A stretch of DNA of 64,000 nucleotides from assembly GCF_001856665.1 (NCBI RefSeq), contig NZ_CP017781.1, positions 3,361,001 through 3,425,000 on the forward strand. The letters run 5' to 3'. Below the pieces are notes generated by a model. That model was not told the origin of the DNA. It did not search any database and was given only the letters and a program-made list of their open reading frames with translations. How positions within the stretch are numbered: the first letter of the stretch is position 1; the number at the start of each line of letters is the position of its first letter. Source of the stretch: Rhodobacter xanthinilyticus (lineage in GTDB: Bacteria > Pseudomonadota > Alphaproteobacteria > Rhodobacterales > Rhodobacteraceae). Shown here one piece after another: positions 52,799 to 61,837 of the stretch. The position numbers were made by a program, and so were the translations under genes.

Positions 52799-53482
52799 TC
52801 AGAGGCCAGCGAGGCGATAGGCCCCACGGCCGTTCGACTCGATGAGCAGCGGCCAGTCCTTCTTGGACTTGAAGACGTCGGCCATCTTGAGGCTGCGCGA
52901 CCCCGCCTGCGAAAGCACTGCCTTGCCGCTCTGCCACGGATCGCCCTGCTTGGCCGCCGCATGCAGGATCCGCACGACCTGTGCCTGGATCGGACCCAGC
53001 CGGAACTCCCGGCCATGGCAGCGGACGCTCTGATAGTCGGCAGAGGCGTGAAACCCGCCCGCTGGCTTCATGCCCGAGGCACCGCCGAAGCCTGTCGCTG
53101 CCTCGAAACGATCACGTTCTTCGCGCCTTAGCATCAAGTCTGGCTTGCGGATCGTCAGGCTCTCGCGTGAGCCGTAGAAACAGGCATAGTCCGCCTTTGC
53201 GGTCCGGAAGCGGGTGATGCTGACCTCACCCTTGCGAAAAAGCTGGAAGACGTCCTGGACGTGCAGGTCCAGCAGCCCATTGAACAAGGACCGCTCAGTT
53301 GGGATCGAGTAGCAGCGGCCATCGTCAGTTTCCTCGTAGTCGCCGAACTCGATGGGCAGGTTGAGGATGCGGACCGACAGCCGCAGCTGGTCGTTCTCGG
53401 CCAGATAGACCAGATCGACCTCAGGCATCGACCACCGGGCGAGGACTTCCGGCAGGGTGAAATACGCCTTCTCGATCTCCAT
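52799..53482 (-). CDS. phage early regulator-like protein, unknown
   Basis: About 227 residues from the ATG at 53482 (MEIEKAYFTLPEVLARWSMP, where a helix-turn-helix-like TLPEVLARW..DLVYLAE pattern begins). An ATG at 53557 would add 25 residues but invade the repressor promoter region. The middle is beta-rich with SLFNGLLDLHVQDVFQLFRK; the C-terminal part (SGKAVLSQAGSRSLKMADVF) resembles a second winged helix. It is divergent from the repressor, the position of cro-like or early control genes. No firm family. Confidence 0.6.
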   Translation of the reverse strand: MEIEKAYFTLPEVLARWSMPEVDLVYLAENDQLRLSVRILNLPIEFGDYEETDDGRCYSIPTERSLFNGLLDLHVQDVFQLFRKGEVSITRFRTAKADYACFYGSRESLTIRKPDLMLRREERDRFEAATGFGGASGMKPAGGFHASADYQSVRCHGREFRLGPIQAQVVRILHAAAKQGDPWQSGKAVLSQAGSRSLKMADVFKSKKDWPLLIESNGRGAYRLAGL

Positions 53483-53530
53483 CCGGGCCCCCGATTCCAA
53501 TGCAATCTGTTTGGCTTTTGTTCTAGCCGC

Positions 53531-53559
53531 TTGACGATCCCAACTCAATCCTGTCATAT
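53531..53559 (+). promoter_or_regulatory. candidate promoter of the prophage repressor
   Basis: TTGACG at 53531-53536 and TCATAT at 53554-53559 are spaced by 17 bases, about 30 bases upstream of the repressor ATG. The minus-strand reading of this stretch shows two similar boxes (GTGGGATATGAC and GTTGGGATCGTC), which may be operators. Confidence 0.45.
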
Positions 53560-53590
53560 CCCACTCTATCCACAGCCCCTTGGGGAAAAG

Positions 53591-54268
53591 ATGACCGAAC
53601 ATCACACCCTGGCCGACCGTCTGCGGGCCCGCTCCGACCAGCTCGGCCTCGCACCGGCTCATGTCGCGGAGATGGCCGGGGTCAACCGATCCTTCGTCTA
53701 TGACATCCTGCGCGGGCGCTCCTCGCGCCCCAGCATCGACCGGCTGGCCGACGTCGCCCGCGTGTTGAAGGTAGACCGGGAATGGCTGATCCACGGCATC
53801 GGCGAGATAGAGGGCCCCTCCCCCTTCACCGAGAACCCCGAAGATACCTTCGTGGCGATCGCGCATGCCACGCCCCGCCCCGCAATGGGCGGCGGCGCCA
53901 TGGTGACCGAGGATGGCGACACGCCCGGCCGCGCCTACCACTTCCGCCAGTCGTGGATCCGCCACAAGCTGAAGGCCAGCCCGTCACAGCTCCGGATCAT
54001 GCATGTCGAAGGCGACAGCATGGTCCCCACGCTGCAGGACGGCGACGCCGTGCTGGTCGACATGACGCGCCAGTTCCCCAGCCCGCCCGGCATCTTCGTT
54101 CTCGACGACGGCATGGGCCTGGTCGCCAAGCGCCTCGAGCATATCCCCAACAGCGATCCGCCCGCCGTTCGGGTGATCTCGGACAACCCGCTCTACCCCG
54201 CTTACGAGCGCACGGCAGATGAGATCCGTATAATCGGCCGCATACGCTGGTTCGCGCGGGAGATCTAA
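53591..54268 (+). CDS. prophage repressor (XRE helix-turn-helix plus S24 peptidase)
   Basis: 225 residues from the ATG at 53591, preceded by GGGGAAAAG. The N-terminal helix-turn-helix is HVAEMAGVNRSFVYDILRGR. The C-terminal LexA/CI-like domain has the serine in MHVEGDSMVPTLQDGDAVLV and the lysine in GLVAKRLEHI, so it is probably self-cleaved on DNA damage. It holds the lysogenic state by blocking the divergent early operon. It is the only minus-to-plus switch at the right end of the phage genes, marking the immunity region. Confidence 0.92.
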   Translation: MTEHHTLADRLRARSDQLGLAPAHVAEMAGVNRSFVYDILRGRSSRPSIDRLADVARVLKVDREWLIHGIGEIEGPSPFTENPEDTFVAIAHATPRPAMGGGAMVTEDGDTPGRAYHFRQSWIRHKLKASPSQLRIMHVEGDSMVPTLQDGDAVLVDMTRQFPSPPGIFVLDDGMGLVAKRLEHIPNSDPPAVRVISDNPLYPAYERTADEIRIIGRIRWFAREI

Positions 54269-54674
54269 CGATGGGTGGCGCCGTTCTTGCCCAAAGCTGG
54301 AAACGAAAAAGCGCCCGCGAGATCTCTCTCCGGGCGCACCTCTGCGATGATTGAAGCCTGCGTCAAGGGGAGCAGGTTTGTCAATGCGTTTTGTGTCGGT
54401 ATTTCAACCGCATACACGAAAGTTCGGGACTCACGCCGCTGTACCTGAAGACCACCTTCTCGAAAGCTGACCTGCAACGACTGAATTGGTGGTGTCGGCG
54501 CGCGATCCGTGTTCGCCAAAGCCAAATGGCACCCATTTTGTCACCATACGCCGAACCGGGGCCCAAGTCTGCCGCATTTTCGACCCCATGACGGCGAGCG
54601 GTGACAAAAAATGCCAAATCGACATATCACAAAATGGCACCTACCTTGATGTCGTGGGCTCAAGGGAGGCACAG
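54269..54674. other. 406-base non-coding region with hairpin and XRE operator-like repeats
   Basis: It holds a hairpin GCGCCCG...CGGGCGC at about 54311-54336, which on the minus strand is followed by TTTTT, and the operator-like repeats described separately. No credible gene is seen. It separates the repressor from the accessory cluster and is the most likely place for an old right border of the prophage. Confidence 0.5.
54524..54641. promoter_or_regulatory. repeat cluster upstream of the XRE gene
   Basis: AAATGGCACC occurs at 54524-54533 and again at 54632-54641. TTTTGTCACC at 54536-54545 is the exact inverse of GGTGACAAAA at 54600-54609, and CACAAAA recurs at 54628-54634. The sites lie 34-150 bases before the XRE start and are likely autoregulatory operators. 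Confidence 0.6.
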
Positions 54675-55847
54675 ATGGCGTTCAAGGCAGAACTTCTCAA
54701 GAAGAAACTCAAGGAAGAGGGCAAGACGCGCGACGAGCTCGTTGCAGACCTCAAGAAGCAGGGATGCCCGAGGCACAAGCGCACCGTCAGTCGCTGGCTT
54801 GCTGGGGACAACCCGCCCAAGGCCAAGGACCTAGAGGCGCTCGCACGCGCTCTTAACTGTAAACCTCAGGATTTCGATCCGTTCTTTGCCGACATTGGCT
54901 TGGGAGAGGTTTCAATCCAGGCGCATGTGTCTACGGCTTCCCATAACGCCTACGAACTGATGCGCGTGCGCTATGGGGTCAGCCAGAAGCAGATCATGGA
55001 ACTGGCACCCGTTCTATTTGCGATCCTGGCGGCACATGCTCTCAAGGTGCCTGATCAAGACGACGCACTTGACCGGGAAGCCAGGATGAATGGCCGCCCC
55101 AGTACACAGACGCAAAGCGACTGGATCGACCGGCAGGCCAGCCAATTGAGAAAGTGCTTCGGCCTCAAGTCGCGGGACCACAACCTCGACCCTCGCAACC
55201 TGTTCGACACCGCTGTTCAGCGACTGTCCGCTCAAGCCTCGGAGTACGTCAGCGCCGAATGGTATGTCGGCGCTGCGCCCGGAGATGTTCCAGGGGCGGC
55301 GGGCTATATCACCGACACGGAGCTCCTCGCCAAGATCACTGGCGACGACGGGACGTTGGTTGAAGCAATCGTCAAAGGGCGCATTCGGCTTTCCTCTGTC
55401 CTTCAGGAAGTTAAGGAGCGCAAGGAAGGTGCCTCGGTCGAAGGTCTTGCGAATGCCCTCCGCCAAGCACATGAGGCGCGGATTGAAGGGCAGAGGGCGG
55501 CTGGGCTGAAGAAGCTGAAGGCCTGGCGGGAATTCTATGCCGCACGCCACCCGGGACTGGCAGAAGAATACGATGCCCTTGTCACCCAACACTGCCATGA
55601 GGAAGGTTGGTATCCCGATCGCTACACCGATGATGATCGAATCCAGAGCTGGGTGAACCCCAGTCGGGAAGATCGGCACATCAACGAGGACACCCTGGTC
55701 GAGTACCAGCGCATGAAAGCCGCCAGAACTGAGGATGGCACGATGGCTTTTGTCCTGCCGTTTCAGGATCCGGTCTATCGCCGGTTCGAGGCACTTCAAC
55801 ATCACCGCGCCCAACTGAGAAAGCAGTTCGAGGAGACTTGGTCGTGA
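54675..55847 (+). CDS. XRE-family regulator with long C-terminal domain
   Basis: 390 residues from the ATG at 54675, with GGGAGG upstream; in-frame readings further upstream cross the operator repeats and are rejected. Residues about 1-65 are a helix-turn-helix (KTRDELVADLKKQGCPRHKR, TVSRWLAGDNPPKAKDLEAL). The remaining 325 residues are helical and not assigned (SHNAYELMRVRYGVSQKQIM, LAAHALKVPDQ, a charged helical C-terminus). It overlaps the next gene start (GTGA). It probably represses the cluster and may sense a signal through its large C-terminal domain. Confidence 0.8.
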   Translation: MAFKAELLKKKLKEEGKTRDELVADLKKQGCPRHKRTVSRWLAGDNPPKAKDLEALARALNCKPQDFDPFFADIGLGEVSIQAHVSTASHNAYELMRVRYGVSQKQIMELAPVLFAILAAHALKVPDQDDALDREARMNGRPSTQTQSDWIDRQASQLRKCFGLKSRDHNLDPRNLFDTAVQRLSAQASEYVSAEWYVGAAPGDVPGAAGYITDTELLAKITGDDGTLVEAIVKGRIRLSSVLQEVKERKEGASVEGLANALRQAHEARIEGQRAAGLKKLKAWREFYAARHPGLAEEYDALVTQHCHEEGWYPDRYTDDDRIQSWVNPSREDRHINEDTLVEYQRMKAARTEDGTMAFVLPFQDPVYRRFEALQHHRAQLRKQFEETWS

Positions 55848-56179
55848 CGTCGATTTGCGAGAACGAAGTGTTCATGGTCAGCACACATGCAGCAACTCGT
55901 ATGGCCCAGCGAGGTATACGGCGCGCGATCCTAGACCTAGTGATCCTGCATGGGACTCCGGCGAAAGCCCAGAACGACTGCGAAGAGTATATCCTTTCGG
56001 AACAGGCGGCTCGGTTCCTCGTCAACAGCGGGTACGACCCACAGACGATCACCGCCGCCACTAAGGTGCGGGCCATCGTGGATCCCTGTGGCACGATCGT
56101 GACCTGCTACCACAAACGGAACGGTCGTTCACGGCCCTCCAGCCGAACGTCTCGCCTGCGAGATACGAGACACATCTGA
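55844..56179 (+). CDS. DUF4258-like protein
   Basis: About 111 residues from a GTG at 55844 that overlaps the XRE stop, with GAGGAG upstream; an ATG at 55874 is the alternative. The motif STHAATRMAQRGI and a following helix match DUF4258, a small fold related to RelE/ParE-like toxins. KVRAIVDPCGTIVTCYHKRN forms the closing strands. Coupled to an XRE gene, it could be the toxin-like half of a pair, but this is inference. Confidence 0.72.
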   Translation: MTSICENEVFMVSTHAATRMAQRGIRRAILDLVILHGTPAKAQNDCEEYILSEQAARFLVNSGYDPQTITAATKVRAIVDPCGTIVTCYHKRNGRSRPSSRTSRLRDTRHI

Positions 56180-56278
56180 CCTCTGCAGGATCCGCGGATC
56201 CGCTTTTGTTTGGCGACTGGCCGACCAACTGCACCGCGGCGGGCTCATCTCATGATATTTTCGTCGAAAGGACCAAGC

Positions 56279-56776
56279 ATGCCTGCCACCATCCACCAGT
56301 CCACGAAATTCGCCTTTGCGCGCGAACAATACTTTGCCGTCGCACACGGGCATACCCTGCTCCGCCTCACTCTTGGCGCATGTGGCGGGCAACCCGGGGG
56401 CGCAATCAAGACTGCCACGGCGAGCGACTTTGGTGCAGCGCCAGTGTTTCGAGATCGGGAAGCGCTGACTAAAGCGATGCGCCGTGGCGTGCAGAACCTC
56501 GGTGGCAGAGCACAGGATGTGAACATTGAAATCGATGGCAAAGGCCGCCGGTTCGGGGAGATCGCATTGGCGGGATCGCGGGAACAACTCATCGAAGCAC
56601 TGCGCCTGCTTGCAGAGCAGATGGAGGACCACCTTGGTCGATCGTTCGACAGTGCGCATGACAGCGGTTACAGCGATCTGCGCGAACTTTACCATGACCT
56701 GCACCATACCGAAGGCGAACCAGTTTACCTGTCGGATGGAGTGTACTTGGGTTCTGATGGGCGCCTTTTCGAATGA
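56279..56776 (+). CDS. unknown protein of the accessory cluster
   Basis: 165 residues from the ATG at 56279 with AAAGGA upstream; an ATG at 56252 is possible. It begins TIHQSTKFAFAREQYFAVAH and has SREQLIEALRLLAEQMEDHL as a long helix, then an acidic end (GEPVYLSDGVYLGSDG). No family recognised. It lies between the DUF4258 gene and the nuclease-helicase gene on the same strand, so it may belong to the same system. Confidence 0.6.
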   Translation: MPATIHQSTKFAFAREQYFAVAHGHTLLRLTLGACGGQPGGAIKTATASDFGAAPVFRDREALTKAMRRGVQNLGGRAQDVNIEIDGKGRRFGEIALAGSREQLIEALRLLAEQMEDHLGRSFDSAHDSGYSDLRELYHDLHHTEGEPVYLSDGVYLGSDGRLFE

Positions 56777-56992
56777 CCCAGCGGGGAAAGAGAAGCGCCG
56801 TCCAGGACCCCCAACACGAGAACACCGACTTCATGTGCGTGTTCCGCTGTGCAAGTCCGATCCTACCTTCCTGCTTAATCCGTAAGCTGGGATGCGTTCC
56901 AGTTTGGAGATTTGCACGGAGGGTTTGGTTGGGCGTCCATCCGGAGCGCAGTATGGATGGCATATGGTTGGGTTCGCCCTCTTTGTGACACC

Positions 56993-57010
56993 TGAGTTTG
57001 CACAAACTCA
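56993..57010. promoter_or_regulatory. perfect inverted repeat before the nuclease-helicase gene
   Basis: TGAGTTTG-CA-CAAACTCA: two exact eight-base arms with a two-base centre, ending 23 bases before the ATG of the NERD-helicase gene. It is a probable operator. It lies in the 257-base gap 56777-57033, which shows no other gene. Confidence 0.6.
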
Positions 57011-57033
57011 ACTCGTAACATCGCGGAGTACAG

Positions 57034-58953
57034 ATGCGAATCATCGTGCCACCCCGTAGCGAACACGATCGCTTGCGCCAACCCATGACTACTGGCGAGC
57101 AACTTGTTCTCGATTTCTTCGACGAGCATCTGCCGCCAGCGTGGGAAATCTACATTGCGCCTCACTTCAATGGATTGCGCCCAGATTTCGTGATTCTGAA
57201 TCCGACAGTCGGAATCGGCGTTTACGAGGTGAAGGACTGGAACCTCAGTGCCATGCACTACTACGTCAAAGAGCATCCCAGCAGTTTCAAGGAGCTGATG
57301 GCGAAGCCGAAGAGTGGTCAGGCTTTTGCTGTCGAGAACCCTTTCGACAAGATCCGCCGGTACAAGGAAGCGATATACAACGTCTATTGCCCGCGCTTGC
57401 GAGAGAAGTTCGGCTTTGGCGCGATCAATGCAGGCCTGATTTTCCCCATGGCCCGTGCGGACGAGGTGCTTCCTCTACAAAGGGTCTTCCTGAAGGACAA
57501 TGAACTCGAACGGCGTGCGGAGTTTTGGCCCGTCTTGGGGCGCGAGGAGCTTTCCGCAGGACAAATCGATGCGGCGCTTCCAATGCTCAAGCGCGATGGC
57601 AAATCGTGCATGAGACCAGAACTAGCTGACGACCTTCGCAGTTGGCTGGTCGAACCCGATTTCTCAAAGGAACAGCGTCGCCCCTTGGAACTGGACCGCG
57701 ACCAACGTCGCTTTGCTGAGGGACGGACCACTAGCGGCTATCGTCGCATCCGCGGTGCTGCTGGATCCGGCAAATCACTCGTCCTCGCGGCTCGCGCTGC
57801 TAGGCTGATCGACGAAGGCAAAGATGTTCTCATAGTCACCTACAACATGACGCTCTGGCATTACCTTCGTGATCTGGTAGTTCGAGCGCGCAAGGGGGGA
57901 GCGAATCCTGGCCGTCTGACGTTCACCCACTTCCATCATTGGTGCGGCGAAGTCTGTTGGAATTCCAATTTTGCTGATGAATACGCAGAGGTCATGGCGC
58001 CGATCACCAAGATCAAGAATCTGCATCTTCCGCCTCGCGAGGAGGCGAAGCGTTTGCGCCCAATCCTGCCACCCATCCTGAATCAGAAGGTTCCAGAGTT
58101 AGCGCAACGCGCAACACAGGTTCTTCCTGAGTCGGAAAAATACGATGCGATTCTTGTCGATGAGGGGCAGGACTATCTTCCACTCTGGTGGAACGCCCTG
58201 AGGGGTGCGCTACGCTCAGATGGTGAAATGGTTCTGGTCGCCGACACATCTCAAGACGTCTATGGTTCGGCAGGCAGTTGGACCGAGGCGGCGATGTCGG
58301 GAGCAGGTTTCTCCGGAGAGTGGGCAAAGCTTGATGTATGCTATCGTCTGCCACCGAAGCTTCTGACACTCAGCCAACAATTCGCCGAGAAATTCCTTCC
58401 AGCGGCAACCCGCATCATTCCGCAGCCGAAGCAAAACGAACTCGGCATCGAACGCTGCGACCTGCAATGGGTCCAGTGCGATGAGCAGGAAGTGGTCAGC
58501 CGCTGCGTCAACGCTGTCCTAGCGATGATGAAACTTACCGGTCCTAGTGTCGGAGCCTCAAATGCTGACATAACCTTCTTGTCAAGTTCGCACGAGGTTG
58601 GAAGGCAGGTAGTTGAAGAACTTGATCGAGAACCGTGGGGTATTTCCTGCGCCCATACTTTCGCGGAAAGCAGAGCCGAACAGAACAGGCGGAAGATGGC
58701 CTTTTACCTAGGCCGCCCCAGCGTAAAGGCGACAACTCTGCACAGCTTCAAGGGTTGGGAAGCTAGAATGCTAGTGTTGCATCTTGGGACCGCAATGAGT
58801 GCCGAAAACATGGCAGCGACCTACGCAGCGATAACTCGGCTTAAGCGGGACCCGGCAGGAAGCTTCTTGACTGTAGTATGCTCTGCACCACAGTTGTCCG
58901 ACTATGGCAGCACCTGGCCGATGTTCGAAGACACAACCACTGCTCTCGTTTGA
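57034..58953 (+). CDS. NERD nuclease-SF1 helicase fusion
   Basis: 639 residues. Residues about 18-130 form a NERD nuclease (TTGEQLVLDFFDEHLP, then RPDFVILNPTVGIGVYEVKD with the D...ExK acids). The UvrD-like helicase has Walker A GAAGSGKS at 241-248, DEGQD at 376-380 (ILVDEGQDYLPLW), CYRLPPKLL and LHSFKGWEARMLVL. It would degrade or remodel DNA using ATP. NERD and nuclease-helicase fusions are known in anti-phage enzymes such as Nhi; similarity at that level is domain-based only. Codon use is less GC-rich than in the prophage. It is the last gene of the accessory cluster and carries a palindromic operator. Confidence 0.85.
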   Translation: MRIIVPPRSEHDRLRQPMTTGEQLVLDFFDEHLPPAWEIYIAPHFNGLRPDFVILNPTVGIGVYEVKDWNLSAMHYYVKEHPSSFKELMAKPKSGQAFAVENPFDKIRRYKEAIYNVYCPRLREKFGFGAINAGLIFPMARADEVLPLQRVFLKDNELERRAEFWPVLGREELSAGQIDAALPMLKRDGKSCMRPELADDLRSWLVEPDFSKEQRRPLELDRDQRRFAEGRTTSGYRRIRGAAGSGKSLVLAARAARLIDEGKDVLIVTYNMTLWHYLRDLVVRARKGGANPGRLTFTHFHHWCGEVCWNSNFADEYAEVMAPITKIKNLHLPPREEAKRLRPILPPILNQKVPELAQRATQVLPESEKYDAILVDEGQDYLPLWWNALRGALRSDGEMVLVADTSQDVYGSAGSWTEAAMSGAGFSGEWAKLDVCYRLPPKLLTLSQQFAEKFLPAATRIIPQPKQNELGIERCDLQWVQCDEQEVVSRCVNAVLAMMKLTGPSVGASNADITFLSSSHEVGRQVVEELDREPWGISCAHTFAESRAEQNRRKMAFYLGRPSVKATTLHSFKGWEARMLVLHLGTAMSAENMAATYAAITRLKRDPAGSFLTVVCSAPQLSDYGSTWPMFEDTTTALV

Positions 58954-59015
58954 TCACGGCGCTTGCGAATGCCTTTGCACATGCGGCCGTCTCCAAGGTT
59001 CTTGGGTCCAAGTCT

Positions 59016-59112
59016 CGGTAATCTCCCCGTTCTTAGTGGGGTGCATCCCTAGAATTCACGCGGCCAGCTTCAGTTTCCGTGCTGGCGTGATGCCGCCGAT
59101 GCCCATGTTTTC
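59016..59112 (-). mobile_element. remnant right end of an IS407-group element
   Basis: Inverted, this stretch reads the last codons of an IS407-type OrfB (MGIGGITPA then KLKLAA and stop) followed by the terminal repeat GATTACC. It matches the right end of the full element at 8302-8423 with several base differences, so it is a related but not identical copy. The rest of that element is missing. Confidence 0.82.
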
Positions 59113-59588
59113 GTGAGGGCAACGCTGTTCTGAACTGATCACTCCGATACGAGTAAGGAGGCGCACGATGACTGCCCAATCTCCTGAGAGAATTTTCTAT
59201 AAGGGGGAGAAACTCTTTATGTGCACCGAACCGCTGGAAGAATACTTTTCGAAAGGCGGTCTCAGGCCGAGTCTCCGGCGCTCCAGCACCGCTCTATGGC
59301 GCCGGTACATCGGCAGTTGGAAAATCGTGGATGACCGACTGTATCTGACCGGCCTCGAGGGATGGCTCGAAGATGGAACTAAGGTCTCGACGGCGATGAT
59401 TTTTCCCGGGTTTCCGGACAAGGTGTCAACGGCGGAGTAAAATTGGGCCACGGGGCGGCGCAAAATTGGGCCACTTTGGGTTTGCGCGAGACGCGGCTGA
59501 TGGGCGGCGGCCAGTCAGCCGCGCTCTCCATATAGCTTGCGGGTGACTGGCCGCCTTGGACCGTCAGGTCCAAGTCTGATACTTTGGA

Positions 59589-60353
59589 TCAGGTGTTGTC
59601 GCCGGTCTTGCGCGCGCGACTTTGCGCGAGGCGATAGCTTTCGCCGTTCATCTCGAGGATGTTGACGTGGTGGGTCAACCGGTCGAGGAGCGCGCCGGTC
59701 AGCCGCTCGGTGCCGAAGGTCTCGGTCCATTCATCGAAGGGCAGATTGCTGGTGATCAGCGTGGCACCGCGCTCGTAGCGCTGGGAGATCATCTCAAAAA
59801 GCAGCTCGGCGCCGGTCTTTGACAGGGGCACGAACCCGAGCTCGTCGATGATCAGCAGCTTGACGGCAGCCATCTGCTTCTGGACGCGCAGCAGCCGACG
59901 TTCGTCTCGCGCCTCCATCAGCTCGTTGACCAGCGCGGCGGCGGTGGTGAAGCTGACAGACATGCCCTTCTGGCAGGCCGCCAACCCGAGGCCCAAGGCA
60001 ATGTGGGTCTTGCCGGTTCCGCTGGGGCCAAGGGCGATCACGTTCTCACGCCGTTCGATCCATTCGCAGCGCGCCAGTTCCAGCACCTGCATCTTGTTCA
60101 GCTTCGGGATCGCCTTGAAGTCGAAGCTGTCGAGGCTTTTGGTGGCCGGGAACTTCGCAGCCTTGATGCGGCGCTCGACCATCCGCCGCTCGCGGTCAAT
60201 GAGTTCCAGTTCAACGAGGCGCGACAGGAATTGGACATGGTCCAACCCTTCGGCGGCGCATTGGCGCGCAACCTTCTCGTGTTCCCGCAGGAAGGTGGGC
60301 AGCTTCAGCGTCTTCAGATGGTGGGCAAGCAGGATCTTCGGAGCCTCGCTCAT
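59589..60353 (-). CDS. istB: IS21 helper ATPase IstB (copy B)
   Basis: 254 residues, identical in protein sequence to the copy at 9171-9935, with Walker A GPSGTGKTH and Walker B LLIIDELGF. It is coupled to istA by a four-base overlap. This copy sits in an element with an intact target duplication, so it is likely the functional reference copy. Confidence 0.96.
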   Translation of the reverse strand: MSEAPKILLAHHLKTLKLPTFLREHEKVARQCAAEGLDHVQFLSRLVELELIDRERRMVERRIKAAKFPATKSLDSFDFKAIPKLNKMQVLELARCEWIERRENVIALGPSGTGKTHIALGLGLAACQKGMSVSFTTAAALVNELMEARDERRLLRVQKQMAAVKLLIIDELGFVPLSKTGAELLFEMISQRYERGATLITSNLPFDEWTETFGTERLTGALLDRLTHHVNILEMNGESYRLAQSRARKTGDNT

Positions 60354-61837
60354 TCCGCCGCCTCCGACATCAAGGCCATGTAGCTGGCCGCACGCGTCGT
60401 CTCGACGTTCGCCCGCGGCAGGTAGGGGTAGACATCGAGATCAAGCCTTGGGGGGCGCTTCTCGACCTGGCAAAGCACGAGGTGCTTCACGGCGTCAAAG
60501 CCGACCGCGCCCAGCTTCAGGGCCTTCTTCACGGCGGCATGCAGGTCATCCATGCCAAAGGTCTCAAGCAGCCGCAGCACCTGCACATACTCGCGGCGCC
60601 CCATCTTGAGCATGCGCGCCTCCATCAGGCGGCGCAAAGTCTGGAACTCTTCGGGCAGGTCCCATTCCGCCAGAGGCGCAGCCTGGTCCAAGGCATTGAT
60701 CTTGCGCTCGATCAGCGGGAGGTAGTGAACCGGGTCGAAGATCATGTCCTCGCGATCGTAACAGCGCGGGTGTCGGGCGATCACCTCCCCGCGACAGCCG
60801 ATCACGACCTCATCGACATAGCCGCGGATCCAGACATCCTGATGGCCATAGGCGACCGGGACCGAGTAATCGTTGGTGTCATAGCGCACGAGCGACTGCG
60901 AGCTGACCCTGCCGCTCGCTTGGTCGCAGGCGTCGAACGGGGCAGTAGGCAATGGGCGCATCGCCGCCAGATCGCGCTGCAGCCTCTCGCCGATCGTCTC
61001 CTTGTGACCCCGAAGAATGCGCGTGAGGCGTGCGCAGCACTGCCCTTCAAGGTCGGCGTTGAAGGCGTCCCAACTGGCAAAGTGGGGGATCGGCACCATG
61101 TGGTTGCGGCGGGCGTAGCCGACCATCCCCTCGACAGCGCCCTTGTCGTTCCCCTTCCCGGGCCGACCATAGCGATCCCGAAACAGGTAATGCGACTGCA
61201 AGCCGCTGAACAGCGTGGCGCGGATGCGCGTGCCATCTGGCTGGATCTTCGAGACCAGGCAGCGGTCGTTATCGTAGAGCACCGACTGCGGCACCCCGCC
61301 GAAGAAGGCAAAGGCGCGGACATGCCCGTCTATCCAGGCCTCCGCCGTCGCCGCCGGATAGGCCCGGACGAAATAGGCATCGCTGTGCGGCAGGTCGATG
61401 ACAAAGAAATGCGCCTTCTGCTCGACACCGGCGATGACGACGACCGCTTCGCCAAAATCGGCCTGAGCATGGCCCGGCGGATGGGCCAGTGGCACGAACA
61501 TCTCCCGTGTCCGCCGCTCACGCTCACGCACGTAATCCTTGACGATCGTATAGCCGCCGGTGAAGCCATGCTCGGCCTGAAGCCGTTCCCATATCCGCTT
61601 GGCCGTATGACGCTGCTTGCGATGCACCGCCTTGTCGGCTTCAAGCCAGGCGTCAATGAACTCGGTGAACCCGTCCAGCTTCGGCCGCCTGATCGGCTTG
61701 TCCCGCCGGTAGCCAGGCGGCACCGAGAAGGCCAACATCTTCTCAACCGTCCCGCGCGAAATGTTGAAATGCTTCGCCGCCGCCCGCGCGCTCATGCCCT
61801 CGGCACACGCCAAGCGAACCTTCTTGTAAAGTTCCAC
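60350..61837 (-). CDS. istA: IS21 transposase IstA (copy B)
   Basis: 495 residues, identical in protein sequence to 9932-11419. The DDE acids are in HAQADFGEAVV, VLYDNDRCLV and NDKGAVEGMV; the N-terminal helix-turn-helix is intact. The start is about 120 bases inside the right end of the element, leaving room for terminal binding sites and promoter. Confidence 0.96.
   Translation of the reverse strand: MELYKKVRLACAEGMSARAAAKHFNISRGTVEKMLAFSVPPGYRRDKPIRRPKLDGFTEFIDAWLEADKAVHRKQRHTAKRIWERLQAEHGFTGGYTIVKDYVRERERRTREMFVPLAHPPGHAQADFGEAVVVIAGVEQKAHFFVIDLPHSDAYFVRAYPAATAEAWIDGHVRAFAFFGGVPQSVLYDNDRCLVSKIQPDGTRIRATLFSGLQSHYLFRDRYGRPGKGNDKGAVEGMVGYARRNHMVPIPHFASWDAFNADLEGQCCARLTRILRGHKETIGERLQRDLAAMRPLPTAPFDACDQASGRVSSQSLVRYDTNDYSVPVAYGHQDVWIRGYVDEVVIGCRGEVIARHPRCYDREDMIFDPVHYLPLIERKINALDQAAPLAEWDLPEEFQTLRRLMEARMLKMGRREYVQVLRLLETFGMDDLHAAVKKALKLGAVGFDAVKHLVLCQVEKRPPRLDLDVYPYLPRANVETTRAASYMALMSEAAE

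Larger units (their letters stand above)
15085..54268 (-). mobile_element. tailed-phage prophage, lambda-like head and GTA-like tail
   Basis: About 39 kb of collinear minus-strand phage genes, from early region and replication (right) through packaging and head to tail and lysis (left), with a plus-strand S24-type repressor at the right edge. All siphovirus structural functions appear present. No integrase gene and no att repeats were found, so the exact borders are inferred from gene content. Plus-strand cargo genes interrupt the late operon at four places. Confidence 0.85.
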
